From: Cryptomeria japonica
Lineage: Eukaryota > Streptophyta > Pinopsida > Cupressales > Cupressaceae
Reading direction: 5' to 3'
DNA: 60,000 bases
Assembly (NCBI RefSeq): GCF_030272615.1
Contig: NC_081408.1
Span: 202,970,191 to 203,030,190 of the forward strand
A program made the position numbers and the translations under genes. Under the pieces are notes generated by a model. It had not been told where the DNA came from. It did not search any database and saw nothing but the letters and a program-made list of their open reading frames with translations. Position 1 is the first letter of the stretch; each line of letters opens with the position of its first letter. Positions 44,368 to 56,300 of the stretch are shown in pieces.

Positions 44368-45130
44368 TGATGCAGGAGCATCCTCGCTTCATAGCAATCT
44401 TGGATCAACCATAAATATTTTCTTTCTATTTTCCTTTAAGTTCGTAGTTTCAACATTTTTTTCTGTGTGTCCCAATTTTGGCTCACCAGATCCTGTGGAG
44501 TTGGATTCTACTTGAAGAATTGATCATCTTTGTTATTTCCAGACCACATCGCATTTGGATCATTTTCCATCAAGTTATCGCTATCAATTGCCTTGACAGT
44601 TTCCTATTACCGATTGATAGTTTCTTGTTACCAGTTGCCTAGACCTATTTTGGTGATCTACTGAAGCCCCTTTCAAAGCTTGCGGAGCCTTGGGTGTTGA
44701 CTATGATGTTCCTTAGTGTGTGGCCCACCTTTTCCCATGATATACCCTTTATCCTTTGGATTTTCTAGAGGAATCTCTTGGCGGAGGCCAACCTTCTTGA
44801 TTTTACATGTTAGGTCTTGTTCTTTGGTTTTTTATCCCTTTTTGGGTTGACCAGATCCTTTGGATTAGATATATAATTATAATTTTTCATTAGAATGAAA
44901 TCAATCGAAGACTCAAGTAGCTAGCGTGAGCATAGAAGATAGATCTTAAGATTCAAGGGCCCAGTTGTGACCTATTTTGTATGTTCTACTAGACCTATGA
45001 GCTGGTTATGCTGTAACCCAGTTGTTACCGGTTGGTTGTAATCAATTTTCATGAAATAAATCAGTATATTATGCATTGCCTCCATCATATCTTTGTGTTT
45101 TCATTGTGCTAACTCTTTCTTGAAGCTGTC
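44368..45130 (+). repeat. Gypsy-B 3' LTR, cut at its U5 end
   Basis: It starts TGATGCAGGAGCATCC and follows the 5' LTR to the palindrome TCACCGGTGA (45129-45138), which in the 5' LTR lies a few bases from the LTR end. From that palindrome on, the sequence is the LTR read backwards. Confidence 0.82.
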
Positions 45131-45883
45131 ACCGGTGAGGGGGGACCTCAAAGAGATCAATCTGGACCATTCAACAAGAGTAACACAATGGAAATGCAAA
45201 GGTATGATGGAGGAAATGCAAAACAAATTGTTTTATTTCAGGAAAATTGATTACAACCAACTGGTAACAACCGGGTTACAACATAACCGGCTCACAAAGC
45301 CTGGTAGAACATACATAATAGGTCACAACCGAGACCTTAAATCTTAAGATCTATCTTCTACGCTTAGTCTAGCTACTTGGTTTTTTTATTGATTACATTC
45401 TAATGTGTAATTATAATTATATATATGATCCAAAGGATTTGGTCAGCCCAAAAAGGGATCAAAACCCGAAGAACAAGACCTAACGTGTAAAATCAACAAG
45501 GTCGGCCTCCGCCAAGAGATTCCTCCAGAAAATCCAAAGGATGACGGGTAGATCATGGGAAAAGGTTGGCCACATACCAAGGAACATCAGAATCAATGCC
45601 CAAGGCTCCACAAGCTTTGGAAGGGGTTCCGGTAGATCACCAAAATAGTTCCAAACAATTGGTAACAAGAAACTGTCAACCGGTAACATGATCCAAATGC
45701 GATGGAGTATGGAAATAAGAAAGATGATCAAGTCTTCAAGTAGAATCCAACTCCATGGGATTTGGTGAGCTAAAACTGGGACACATAGAAACAAATGCTA
45801 AAACTGCAAAGAGAAAGAAAAATAGAAAGAAAATGTTTTTGGTTGATGCAAGATTGCTATGAACCAGGGATGCTCCTACATCA
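45127..45883 (-). repeat. Third Gypsy-B-family LTR, inverted
   Basis: The reverse complement starts TGATGTAGGAGCATCC at 45883 and follows the Gypsy-B LTRs through GTGTCCCAGTTTT, GTTGGATTCTACTTG and GGTTACAACATAACC-type blocks down to the CACCGGTGA palindrome. With 44368-45130 it forms a near-perfectly abutting inverted repeat of about 760 bp per arm. A short open frame at 45480-45794 is LTR sequence, not a gene. Confidence 0.85.
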
Positions 45884-45888
45884 CACCA
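45884..45888. repeat. Gypsy-B target duplication, right
   Basis: CACCA directly after the inverted LTR, identical to 38925-38929. Confidence 0.75.
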
Positions 45889-46075
45889 CTATTTAGCCAT
45901 AGCAAAACCTCAACCCCAAACACATTCGCACACCAAAAACAAAGAGAGATCAGACTAAACACAATAAAAGACCATGTTAAAAAACAAAGAGAAAAAGTGG
46001 GTAGGCACAACTCTAGCCATGCACTGTACCAAGCCACCTACCATCTTCCATCTCTTGTTCCACAAACAATTTAGT
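45889..46075 (-). other. Probable 5' end of LINE-1 beyond Gypsy-B
   Basis: By position this is the LINE-1 sequence displaced by the Gypsy-B insertion: 5' UTR and start of ORF1. No coding motif confirms it. Confidence 0.35.
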
Positions 46076-46790
46076 TATCAAATCTTACACTACACTTAAA
46101 AAATGTAAATATATTATATTATATATTAAGCCTATTTAAATTATGATATGAGCATAGTTTCATGAATGGGAATGAGAAAGATGTTGTGTTAAGAAAGACC
46201 CACACTAAGTCATCATCAATTTTTTTTTATGTTTAACTGGTAGGTGTTGGGACGATTTAATTTTTGCATTGAAGATTGTCCAAATCTTCTATATGAGTGA
46301 TGATCCATATACTTAAAAAAAATATTTGTTAAAAGGGGAATGCTTACTCCAACAATTGTTGATACAAAACATCAACTTTGGATTAATATTGACCATTTTT
46401 AGATTAAGTCAAGATGGGTCTTCTTGTTATTTAATTTTTTTTAACACATTGCTATCTTTATTGATACACAAAAGAAAATGTAGAGTAATATATTTTTCTT
46501 AAAATGAATGGGATGCTTTTCCTTATTCACAAAGTACAATTATAGTTTAGATTGGTGATTGCATAATTAGGTACATGATATATAGTCATTTTTATGTAAA
46601 TGCATTTTTGTAAAACGTTCAAATGAATAAATCGGTTTTTTAATTTGAGTACCTTTTTACGTATAATTTTAATATAAAATGAATATTATTGATAAAATTA
46701 ACATTTTAATAAAAAGTTTAAGCCCATATTTGATAAGAAATCTTTTTTATGTATAATATTATTGTGAATTGTTTTTTACTAGTGGAAGTC
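46076..46790. other. AT-rich region
   Basis: No gene seen. Two loosely related segments near 46650-46735 and 46745-46825 each contain GTATAAT...TTAATAAAAAGTTTAAGCCC or its variant, suggesting old short duplications. Confidence 0.45.
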
Positions 46791-46794
46791 AATA

Positions 46795-47297
46795 TTTTAG
46801 TAAAAAATCAAAATCCAACCTTTAATAGGTTTCAATCCTTAAAAAGTGGTGGTACCTCAAAACCACTCTAGCATATAGATCTTCTAATTATGTAGTCATA
46901 AAAATTGTTCTGGAAAAACAATTAAACGAAAGTCTTCTCCTTCTTCCATGAACGTTCGAACTAAATTTTGACGGTAATTCTCAACATAATCTAACTTTTT
47001 CAAGTACAAGGTAAGTATTCAAGAATGATCTTGCTCAAGTATTAATTTCACAATCTATAAATCTATAAAACAGAAAGCATTCCCATGAATAATTGACATG
47101 ATGAGAAGGGGATATAGGAAGTATTATTTTCTATCTATACTTTCCATTGCGAGTCTTCTTTCCATTCTAATACAACATATCTATTTAAAATTTAAATGAA
47201 AGATATAGTCTTATCTAGTAGTTAGGCAATGAACAAATCTAATATCTAATACTTTTCCATGACTATAACCAAGTTGAAAAAAATAATTTTAGGACGA
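46795..47297 (+). repeat. Direct repeat of about 480 bp, left copy
   Basis: Shares with 48565-49010, in order: CTCTA(G/A)CATATAGAT, AATTGTTCT, AATGATCTTG or AATAATCTTG, CAAGTATTA, TTCACAAT, ATGAGAAG, TCTTCTTTCCATTC, ATATAGTCT, AGTTAGGCAAT or AATTAGGCAAT, CTAATATCT and CCAAGTTGAAAA. It has an extra segment of about 70 bases near 46935-47010. Confidence 0.85.
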
Positions 47298-47309
47298 GGT
47301 TGTTTTAAA

Positions 47310-48557
47310 ATATCATGTTTTCACTGTGGAATGGTTTTTCTCTAGAAGAGTCACCTGGTTGGGGGTGGTGTTTGGGGCTTCGCTTTGGAGCCTTAATTGC
47401 TTAGTACTACTGTGGATTCAACGAGGGTTTCTTTGCCTAACTTCTTTGGATTTTTTGGTTACTGCTTGGATTGTGTCTGAGGTCCTATTTGGGGATCTGT
47501 ATTCTATGGCTCTACATATGCTCTACTAGATGGTGAGTGTCCACTAGGAGAATTGGTTTTCTAGGTTGTCCCGTGTTGGTTGCATGTTTTGCAGCTTGGA
47601 TATTTGGGTGTGGGATGTCTGCTTCCCTTGCTAGGGAATGGTGCCTTCTATTAAACCCCCATGGTGTTGTTTAGTGCAGTTCTGTCTTACCATGGCTATG
47701 TTGTATGTGGGGTGTTGAGTACTTCCTAGCTCTGGACGGGATTCTGCTACGGTGTCTGGTGTTATGGTGGCTTTAACTATACGTATAAGCTCGTTTTCAG
47801 TGCCAGTACTCTCTTTATTATGATTTCTTGTTGTGTTTGGGCGTTGAGGATTAGAGTTTGTCCTCTCCCTTGTTTTTTCTCTCTTGTTTCCCTATGGTGG
47901 AGCACAAAGCTCTTAAGCTCATTCTTTCTATTGGATAGAAGTTGTGGTTGGCACTTCTTTGGGGATTTTCTATGGCTCTATTGGAGTGTTGGGTTGTAAT
48001 TGTTATGGGCCCATTCGGCATGTGGTGGTATTCAATGTTGTTCTCCTACTCTGTTTGTCACGTGGGCTTGGTTTTAGATGTTGGACCTACTGGTTGTTAC
48101 TGATCTATGTTTCTCACCATCTTCTCATCCAGATCTCTCTTGTGGTCGATTTGGTGGTGGATCCTATTGTTTTCTCTTTGGCTTCTCCATATACATATGA
48201 TTCTTCTAGGTCTTTGTGTCTGGATGATGGTTCTACTTGGATGGTTTTCCATAGATGGTATAAGAATGTTAAAATGTATAAGTTGGTTTTTTCTAGTCAG
48301 ATTGTTCTTTAGTTTAGGTTGCTTTATGTCAAGGTTCTCAAGGGAGTTTCAGATCTATCTTAGACTTTCCTTTAGTTACTTATGGGGGCAACACTACAAT
48401 TATATCCTAGTAACAAAATGTTGTTAGTTGCTTGATCTTGTTTGTTTTTCTTGTCTGTTTCTTGTTGTTTGTGGGATTTCTTTCTAACCCTAATATTTTA
48501 TGGTTTTTTGTTTTGATCAATAATGGCGTGGGCAGCTTCCCCGTTTAATCTAATAAA
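47310..48557 (+). mobile_element. LINE-like T/G-rich insert between the direct repeats
   Basis: About 1.25 kb of T- and G-rich sequence unlike its flanks, ending TTGATCAATAATGG then CCCCGTTTAATCTAATAAAAA, like a polyadenylated LINE 3' end. Short open frames at 47326-47529 and 47944-48312 lie in one frame but show no recognised motif. In composition it resembles the insert at 26278-27983. No clear target duplication, probably because the flanks have decayed. Confidence 0.45.
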
Positions 48558-48564
48558 AATAAAT

Positions 48565-49010
48565 CTTAATAAAAATTTAATCCCACCGTTAATAAGTTTT
48601 AATAGTAAAAAATTCTGATACGTCAAAAACCCTCTAACATATAGATATTCTAATCATGTAGCCATACAAAATTGTTCTATAAAGTCAATTCAATGGAAGC
48701 TTTATATTTCATGCATATTGAGAGAAAGGTTAGTATTAAGGAATAATCTTGGTCAAGTATTAGTTTCACAATGTGGAAATAACAAACCATTTTAAGAGAT
48801 ATTTAGCATTATGAGAAGTGGATGATTTAGAAAGTATTAAATTTTATGTATAAATTTATTTAGTGATCTTCTTTCCATTCAAATATTACATGTTTTTTTA
48901 AAATATAAATGAAATATAGTCTCTTTTCTAGTAATTAGGCAATAAACTATCTAATATCTTATACTTTTCCTTACTATTACCAAGTTGAAAACTATTTGTA
49001 GGAGGAACTT
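48565..49010 (+). repeat. Direct repeat of about 480 bp, right copy
   Basis: Partner of 46795-47297, roughly 75-80% alike by eye outside the indel. Confidence 0.85.
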
Positions 49011-49594
49011 CCTTGACAATACCATTAATTTTCTTATGATTAACCTAAATGTATTTCCTAGATATAATGAAACCCAAAAAACCACTAAGATTTGATCTTA
49101 CATTTTTATTGGTTCAAAAATTCAAGAATCAATCTTAACTCTTGGATATGATCTTATAATTTAATATATTTAAGTACCATTTCATTAATATATTCTTATT
49201 ATATTTTATACATGAAATAATAAAGACTACTTTCATGACCTTCTAATAAGTAGCTCCACATTTGTTAACAAAAAAAAACATGACAACATAAAAGTAGTCT
49301 CATGTTGATCTCATAATTAATGAAAGTTTAAATTTTATAATAATATCTAAAATGGGTGGAAATTGATTTCTAGGCTAATCCAATGCAATCTAAAGATTTC
49401 ATTTCCTCTCATAACATTAGAGAATGAATATGACTAACTATTGTCCTCAATGAAGGGTAGGCATTGGGATTCTGTCCCTTGGTTGCAAAAGAATGAGATA
49501 CTGAAGTGTGTATATGAACTAGGCTAGCTATGTAAAAATGACTTAAATTTAACAATATACATCATATATAGAATAAAAAATAGAAAGAAGCCCT
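49011..49594. other. AT-rich region
   Basis: Nothing recognisable. Very AT-rich to about 49360, then ordinary composition up to the Copia-D remnant. Confidence 0.5.
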
Positions 49595-50426
49595 ACAACA
49601 CCTTTTGAGAAGCCCTGTTCTTGCAAATGCTTGTCTAGCTTGGCATACCAGGCTCTTGGAGCCTATTTTAAGCCATATAATGATTTTCTTAGTCTGTATA
49701 CATGATCTTATTTGCCTACACATACAAACCCTTTAGAATGTTCCATGCAAACCTCTTCCTCAAGGTCACCATTTAGAAAAGAAGTTTTTACATCCATCTG
49801 AAAAACTTTAAAGTTTTTATATACAAAGAAGGATAGAAAAATTCTAATGGCTTCAAGTCGTGCCACTAGTGCAAAGGTTTCATCATATTCAATTCCCTCA
49901 ATTTGGAAATACCCTTTGCATACTAACCTAGCCTTATTTCTGACAACATTTCCCTTATCATCTAGTTTATTTCTAAAAACCCACTTGGCTCCAATTACAT
50001 TTTTACTTGAGGGCCTAGGAACAAGCTCCTAGGTCTTGTTCTTTTCAATTTTATCAAGTTCGTCATGCATGGCTTTGATCCAAAAAACATCTTTACTAGC
50101 TTTTGCATAGGTTTTGGAATCAAGTTGAGACAATAGGCATAAATAAACTTGATTAGTAGCATTTGCACCTTTTCTTCTAGTTAGCATTTGAGAGGTTGTA
50201 TCACCTATTATCTGTTATTGAGGGTGATTCTTTTGAAGTAACTTTGTAGATCTGATTGGTGTACATGGCATAAGTTCATTTGACATAGTTTGTTCATTAT
50301 CCTCATCTAATTTTTTATTATTTCCTTCTTGTTGTTCATTTTAAATTTTTTGTTCACATTCAAGTGGAGTATCAGTAATGTTCTCATCAAGTTTATTTTC
50401 AATTGTACTGAAAGTCTCATCCACTT
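49595..50426 (-). pseudogene. Copia-D remnant: reverse transcriptase piece
   Basis: The minus strand encodes, from about 50110 down, [19 protein letters not shown], then [37 protein letters not shown] and SLYGLK*APRAWYAKLDKHL. These are the N-terminal blocks of copia reverse transcriptase; the coding sequence stops at about 49595, before the catalytic aspartates. The stop in the GLK*APRAW block is TAG at a position that is Gln in practically all copia elements. The upstream part continues beyond Copia-E at 57174. This is an old, truncated copy. Confidence 0.82.
50422..50426. repeat. Copia-E target duplication, left
   Basis: CACTT before the LTR at 50427; identical to 57174-57178. Confidence 0.92.
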
Positions 50427-50873
50427 TGTTGCTGTAAATAAATATTCATTTTGGATATTATTACACTTACTTAAGTTAACTTAGGATAATGCATCTCTTC
50501 GTAGTTTTGATTTGAGACACTTAGGGAAGTGTGCACATAGGGATAGAGCTTGTAGGAGAAATTCCACCTTTTGTGGTCTTATTTTGCTGTTACACTCCAC
50601 ATTCGGTGGGTCATCCACCTCTTGTGGAATATTATATTATTTCTCCTACCTACCCTTAGTATTTCTTACCTACCCTTGTTTTTCATTGAGCCACATGTCA
50701 TATTTGTGTGCTCATACATCCATATGGCCTTGCCTATATAAGCAGGCCTCTATTCATTGTATTGGTTAATCCACTTGATCATTTGTATATTGATGAGAAT
50801 ACAGTTTGTTCTTGTCATTCTATTGTCTCTTTTATGCTTTTCATTGTGCCCTTGATCTTGGCAAAATCCTATA
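50427..50873 (+). repeat. Copia-E 5' LTR
   Basis: Starts TGTTGCTGTAAATAAATATT and ends AATCCTATA; the usual terminal CA is TA here, while the 3' LTR has ...CCTACA. Confidence 0.93.
50735..50742 (+). promoter_or_regulatory. Copia-E promoter TATA box
   Basis: TATATAAG in the context GCCTATATAAGCAGG, conserved in the 3' LTR at 57035-57042. Transcription would start about 30 bases on, defining R and U5. Confidence 0.7.
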
Positions 50874-50885
50874 GGGTATCAGAGC
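50874..50885 (+). other. Copia-E primer binding site
   Basis: GGGTATCAGAGC directly after the LTR, one change from TGGTATCAGAGC (initiator tRNA-Met). Confidence 0.88.
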
Positions 50886-52389
50886 TATTGGGGCTTCATT
50901 GATCGGTTTTTGGAGACATTGTGGAAGACTTCTATTTTTGGATTTGGGGATCTTCATTTTTTGGGGGCATCATACAGCGATTTGGACATCACCATTGAAT
51001 CCGGGAGGCCGTTTCCATAAATTTCGACTATATAGTCGACCTATTTTGGTGAGAAATCTTTTTTCCCCATTTTGGCTATTATCGTATGGATTTTGAAAAA
51101 ATTTTCAAAAAACAAATTTTTATTTTTCAAAAAAAATTTCGAAAAATTGAAAATTAAAAATTAAAAAAATAATCAAAAAAAAAAAAAGGGGGTTTTTTTT
51201 TTTGCATTTTTGGGGGTCCGGATACCCCCTGTACCCGCAATACATGTGTCGTAGGTTGCAGGTACCTGCCGCTGACGCCGCCACAGACCGCCGAGACTTG
51301 CACCGGTACCCGCAGGCCCACGTCACCCGCCGGCTGTCGCGCTGTGTACCTGCTGACCGCCTCGCTTCCCCAATGGCCGCCTTGGTTCCCTCCCACCGGT
51401 CACTACCATGACGCCGCCGAAGCCCACAGGTCTCCGCCGGTCTTTTTCGCCTCTCGCCGCTCCCTCCCCCGGTCTCTTCCACCTCCGGCCGCTCCCTCCG
51501 CTGGTCTCTTCTGCCTCCGGTAGCTCCCTCCAACGGCGACCACCAAACCAAGCGGAAACCACATCCACCACATGGCAGGCGGCCACTGGCCCATGGGAAA
51601 ACCGTACCCTTACACAGCCACGTCAGATCCGTACGGTACGACCTGCACAGTATGGATGCCCAGTCAGCAGGGAGGCAAAGTTTTTGTGACAGTCATACGG
51701 CCATCAAATTTAACATAGTGACTTGTTGATGTCAGTGCCACATCAGCACTTTTTGAAAAAAATTTGACCCCTCTCCATTGAGCTTTTCAGTTTTGTAGTC
51801 CAACTTTGAAAGGCCAATCTTGCTCATTTTTGCTCCCTTTTTGGTGCAAGTTTTTTTGAAATGGGCTAGAATTTCGTGATCTTCGTAGTGGTGTGGTTAT
51901 TTTCTAATTTTGGTGCACAAGTTTTTTGGAATTTCTGGATTCTCTCAGCTGTACCTGTCCAATCCTCAATTCTGCAACTTCAAAGGCCTCGTTTGAGCTC
52001 ATACGACCTCCTTTTCAGGTGCTGTTTATTTTGAAAGTGCTTATTTTTTCATATACTTTCATAATATATGATCAGATTTCAGAGATTTTGAGTAGAAATT
52101 GTACTTTCAGATATTGGTCTTATTTGGCCTATTAGGTACTTGTAAATTGCTTGGATCTTAGTAAGATCTCTTGCATTATCAGTTTGAGTCTCTTTTGGCC
52201 TTATTAAGGCAGTTGTAAAATTGTAAATCAGAAGTCCACTTGCCATTTTTTGCAAGTGGCCCATTGTATACGCACTACTTATAAAGTGCCAAAATCATCA
52301 CATTTGGGGGGGGTTCTTTGATTGAGTGAATTTGGGGGGGTGTCTTGTGTGATTGTGCCTCTCTTTGTGCTCTTTCCATTCTTGTTGCA
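50886..52389 (+). other. Copia-E leader with a GC-rich island
   Basis: A long untranslated leader of 1.5 kb. A/T-homopolymer-rich sequence at 51095-51210 is followed abruptly by a GC-rich, CpG-rich island at about 51210-51680, then ordinary sequence. G8 and G7 tracts lie at 52306-52313 and 52334-52340, shortly before the gag ATG. Open frames exist on both strands of the island (longest antisense 51551-51120, 143 codons), but GC-rich DNA has few stops and no protein family is recognised. Confidence 0.65.
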
Positions 52390-53394
52390 ATGAGTCCTAA
52401 CAAATTTCCACCTTTAACTCCACATAATTATGCATCATGGAAAATTAAAGTATGGAGTAAACTAATGGAAAAGGGTCTCACACACTACATAGATGGAACA
52501 ATAACAGCACCACCTGATCCTAAGGCTAATCCAATTGCTCAATTAGAATGGCTCACAAAGAATTGCATGGCTCTTGGAACCTTACGCAAGTATGTATCAG
52601 ATGACCTCATTTTTCACATTGAGAAGTGTAAAACAATCAAAGAGGCTTGGGATATGTTTCAAAAATTGTGTGGACAAGTTGATGAAATCAAAGGCTATCA
52701 GATTGACAATGAGCTCACCAACTTAGATCCCAAGAGTTTTGATACAATCCAAGATTATGTCACCAAAGCAAATGAGCTAAGAGCAAAGCTAAAGGATTAT
52801 GGAATTGACAAAAAGGATGCTCAATTGATATTCAACTTGTTGGACAAGCTTGCACCAGAATATGCAACATTTGTATCTAGCTTCCAAACTCATCATTTGA
52901 TAGTCGAGAGTTCTTATGTTATGCCTTCATTTGATGCTTTCACAGAAATGTTAATATTGGAACAAACTAAGTTGTTGAACATGGGGTTTCTCAAGTCTTC
53001 AAAGTCCAAGGCTTTGGTGGCTAATCAAGGGAATCAAGGAAGTCAAGGCAAAGATTCCAACAAGAAGAAGAAGAAATCCAAGTCTAAGCCACACCAGGAA
53101 AAAGGACAATCATCCTCTCCATCACAAGGCGATTTTTCATCCTCTTCCAAGAAGGGGTAACCACCTAAGAAGGATAAACCAACTTGTGCATATTGCAAAA
53201 AGTATGGTCATGATGAGCATCGATGTCACGCAAAGCAAGTTGATGAGTTAACCAATCTTCTCAAGAAAAACAACATCAACTTGCCTTCTGCCTACACAAA
53301 AAATGATTCATCTCCTTCCTCTTCCTCATAGTCTAAGGGAAAAGGGCAAGCATTTGTGGCTAAAACAAGTTCTTCATAGTAATGGATACTTGAC
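52390..53394 (+). pseudogene. Copia-E gag
   Basis: ATG at 52390 (MSPNKFPPLTPHNYASWKIK) is the first good start; the open frame before it has no ATG. A UBN2-type capsid region covers residues 10-190 (TIKEAWDMFQKLCGQ, YGIDKKDAQLIFNLLDKL). It is followed by a Lys/Ser-rich linker and an intact CCHC zinc knuckle CAYCKKYGHDEHRC at about 53184-53225. In-frame stops at 53158 (TAA), 53329 (TAG), 53377 (TAG) and 53380 (TAA) separate gag from the protease. All could derive from Gln codons by one C-to-T change. Gag makes the particle and binds element RNA. Confidence 0.87.
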
Positions 53395-56300
53395 TTGGGT
53401 GCCTCATATCACATGGGTTCTACAAAGGAGCAGTTTTCTTCATTGGAGCCATCTAAGGTACCTCACATTTACATAGGTGATGACACACAAGTAGAGGTTG
53501 AAGGGAAAGGTTCAGTTGACATGGATGATGGAACATTTGAGAATGTTCTCTATGTTCCTAACTTGTCTACCAACCTTCTCTCCATCTACCAAATCACTCA
53601 CTATGGGAATGGGAAAAAGGTTGAGTTTACACCAGATTCAGTTGTGGTAAAGGAACTTGATGATGATGCCTTGGTAGCAGTGGGACAAGTCAATCACAAC
53701 TCAAGGCTTTATTCATTTTCCCACTTTGTGCCAAGTTCACCTTCTAGGGCCTTGCTTAGTCATTCAAATTTAGAAAGTAAGCTATGGCATGAGTGGTTTG
53801 GTCACCTCAACTACCGCTATCTTTAGCAGCTAAGCATTAAAGACATGGTCACAGGTCTACCTCGAATCAGGTTTTTAGAGGGTGTATGTTCAGGTTGTTC
53901 CATGGGCAAGCATCCCGAAGAGAAGTTTGATAAAGGGAAAACTTGGAGAGCTTTGGAAGTTCTTCAACTTGTTCATAGTGTTGTAGCAGGTCCATTTCCA
54001 GCACCTTCATTTAGTAAGGCCCGCTATGTTCTTACCTTCATTGATGACTACTCCCGCTTCACTTGGGTCTACTTTCTCATTCATAAGAGTGAAGTATTTG
54101 ATAGATTTCAGGACTTCAAGACTCGTGTGGAGAAGCAATCAGGCAAAGTGGTCAAGATTCTTCGCACAGATAATGGAAGGGAATATGTGAACAAGAGACT
54201 TGAGGATTTTTGTACATTTGAGGGGATTGATCTTCAGCATTCTGTTGCATACACTCCACATCAGAATGGGGTTGTAGAATGCAATAATAGAACTCTCAAA
54301 GAAATGGCTAGCTGTATGATACATGCACGTTCTCTTGATCCCGCCTTTTGGGTAGAGGCTATCAGTTGTGCCACACACATCCAGAATCGGATTCCTCACA
54401 AAGCTTTGCAAGGTATTACTCCTTTTGAAGCTTGGGCTGGTAGGAAACCGATTGTGAGAGATTTCAGAGTCTTTGGGTGTCCATCATGGGCTCGCATACC
54501 TCCACAAAAATGCAAGGCATTGGAACCTCAGAGTCGACCTTGCATATTTGTTGGATATCCTGAGGATGTTAAGGCATACAGATTGATGGATCCAGAGACA
54601 CATGAGGTATTCATTGAGAGGAGTGTTCACTTTGAGGAAAGCTCTCCTAGCTTAACCTCTCTGCCTCCTCCACCTTCCTCCATTGTGGATAGTGATGTTA
54701 GTGATTCAGATGATGAGACTCCCTCAACTCCGACTCGCAGGGTTACACCTCTGTAGGGTCCAGTTGCAGTTGAGGAGCCTCATTCTCCACCTCCACCTAG
54801 ACCTCGTTGGGCTCAACAGACACTTGAGTCCGCGGGTCCTCTTGTTGGGGATCCTTCAGATACATGGAGAACTCAATCACAACATCAGGATCTTCCACAT
54901 GCATTCATTGCTACCACTTCCGATCCACAGACATTTAGGGAAGCATCAGAGGTTCCTGAGTGGGACCAAGCTATGGAGGAAGAGTATAGTTCCTTGATGA
55001 GGAACAACACATGGGATTTAGTCCATCTCCCTAAGGGGAGAAAGATGGTTCGATGTAAGTGGATCTATCGAATCAAGTTTGCAGCGGATGGTAGTGTGGA
55101 TAAGTATAAGGCTCGGCTTGTTGCGAAAGGTTTTTCTCAGGTTGCAGGTGTTGACTATACTGAGACCTTTGCACCCATAGCCAAGATGAACTCCATTCGT
55201 TTGACACTTGCTATTGCTGCAGCTCATGGTTGGGCTATACATTAGATGGATGTGAAGTGTGCTTTTCTTCATGGTGATCTTGATGAGGAGATTTATATGG
55301 AGCAGCCACAGGGTTTTATCCAGGATACTTCCTTGGTTTGCAGACTAAGGATATTTCTCTATGGCCTTAAGCAGGCCCCCAAGGCTTGGTACACCAAGAT
55401 GGATTCCTTCCTTCTTTCCACAGGGTTCACTAGGTGTCATTCTGATCTGAATTTCTACATTTTGCGATAGGATAACTCTCACTTGATACTTGTGCTTTAT
55501 GTTGATTACTTGATCATTACAGGGAGTACTTCATCCATCATTAGCAAGGTCAAATCTGCTTTGCATGACAGATTTTCTATGACTGACTTGGGTCTTTTGC
55601 ACTACTTTCTCGGGATAGAGATTTCACAGTCACCTTCCGGGATTACTCTATCACAACCCAAGTATGCTCTTGATCTACTTGCACACTTTCATATGGCTGA
55701 TTGTAAGCCTGCCCTGACTCCCTTTCTTTCAGGAGTCAAGCTTGAGGCTCATTGTTCTTCTCCACTAGTTGATGCCACTTTGTATCGTTAGCTTGTGGGT
55801 AGTCTCATCTATTTGACTCATACACGCCCTGATATCTCATTTGCAGTTGGCATGGCTTCCTGCTTCATGTAGGATCCACATGAGCTTCATTTGAAAGCCG
55901 CCAAACACATCCTTCATTACATCTAGGGTACACATCACTAGGGGATTCACTATGTAGTAGGCACAGGACTTCGCTTGGTTGGTTACACAGACTCCGATTG
56001 GGTTGGCGATCTAGGTGATCGTAAGTCCACTTCTGTTACAGTTTTCACCTTGGTTCGGGCCCCATTTGTTGGCAAAGCAAGAAGCAACATTCTATTTCTC
56101 TCTCTTTGACTGAGGCTGAGTATCGAGGTGCTATTAACGTAGTGACTAAGACCATTTGGCTCCAGCAGATCCTCACAGAGTTTGGATTCACCACTCCATG
56201 GCCGACAATTCTACATTGCGACAATCAGAGTGCTATTGCAATTTCTAAGAACCTGGTCCAGCACCAACGGACCAAACATATTGAGATTCATATGCACTAT

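Larger units (their letters stand above)
38930..45883 (+). mobile_element. Gypsy-B, chromovirus with an extra inverted LTR at its 3' end
   Basis: 5' LTR 38930-39729, PBS 39735-39746, gag from 39841, protease, reverse transcriptase, RNase H, integrase and a chromodomain-like end at 44338, then the 3' LTR from 44368. That LTR is cut at about 45130 and followed with no spacer by another LTR of the same family in reverse orientation (about 45127-45883). CACCA stands before the first LTR (38925-38929) and after the inverted one (45884-45888), so the target duplication encloses the whole three-LTR structure. LINE-1 sequence flanks both sides. Same family as Gypsy-A. Confidence 0.85.

Noticed and set aside
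45480-45794. 104-residue minus-strand gene
   Set aside because: It is the inverted Gypsy-B LTR; the same frame appears on + in the 5' LTR at 38898-39374.
45121-45883. The inverted LTR as an independent solo LTR inserted into the 3' LTR
   Set aside because: No target duplication flanks it, and no 3' LTR remainder follows it; CACCA instead matches the far left end of Gypsy-B. Not fully excluded.
50512-50769. 85-residue frame repeated at 56806-57069
   Set aside because: Both are the Copia-E LTR; the repeat comes from LTR duplication.
51120-51551. 143-residue antisense frame in the GC island as a gene
   Set aside because: Stop-poor GC-rich DNA gives such frames on both strands; there is no recognisable domain or start context. 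Kept only as a finding on composition.
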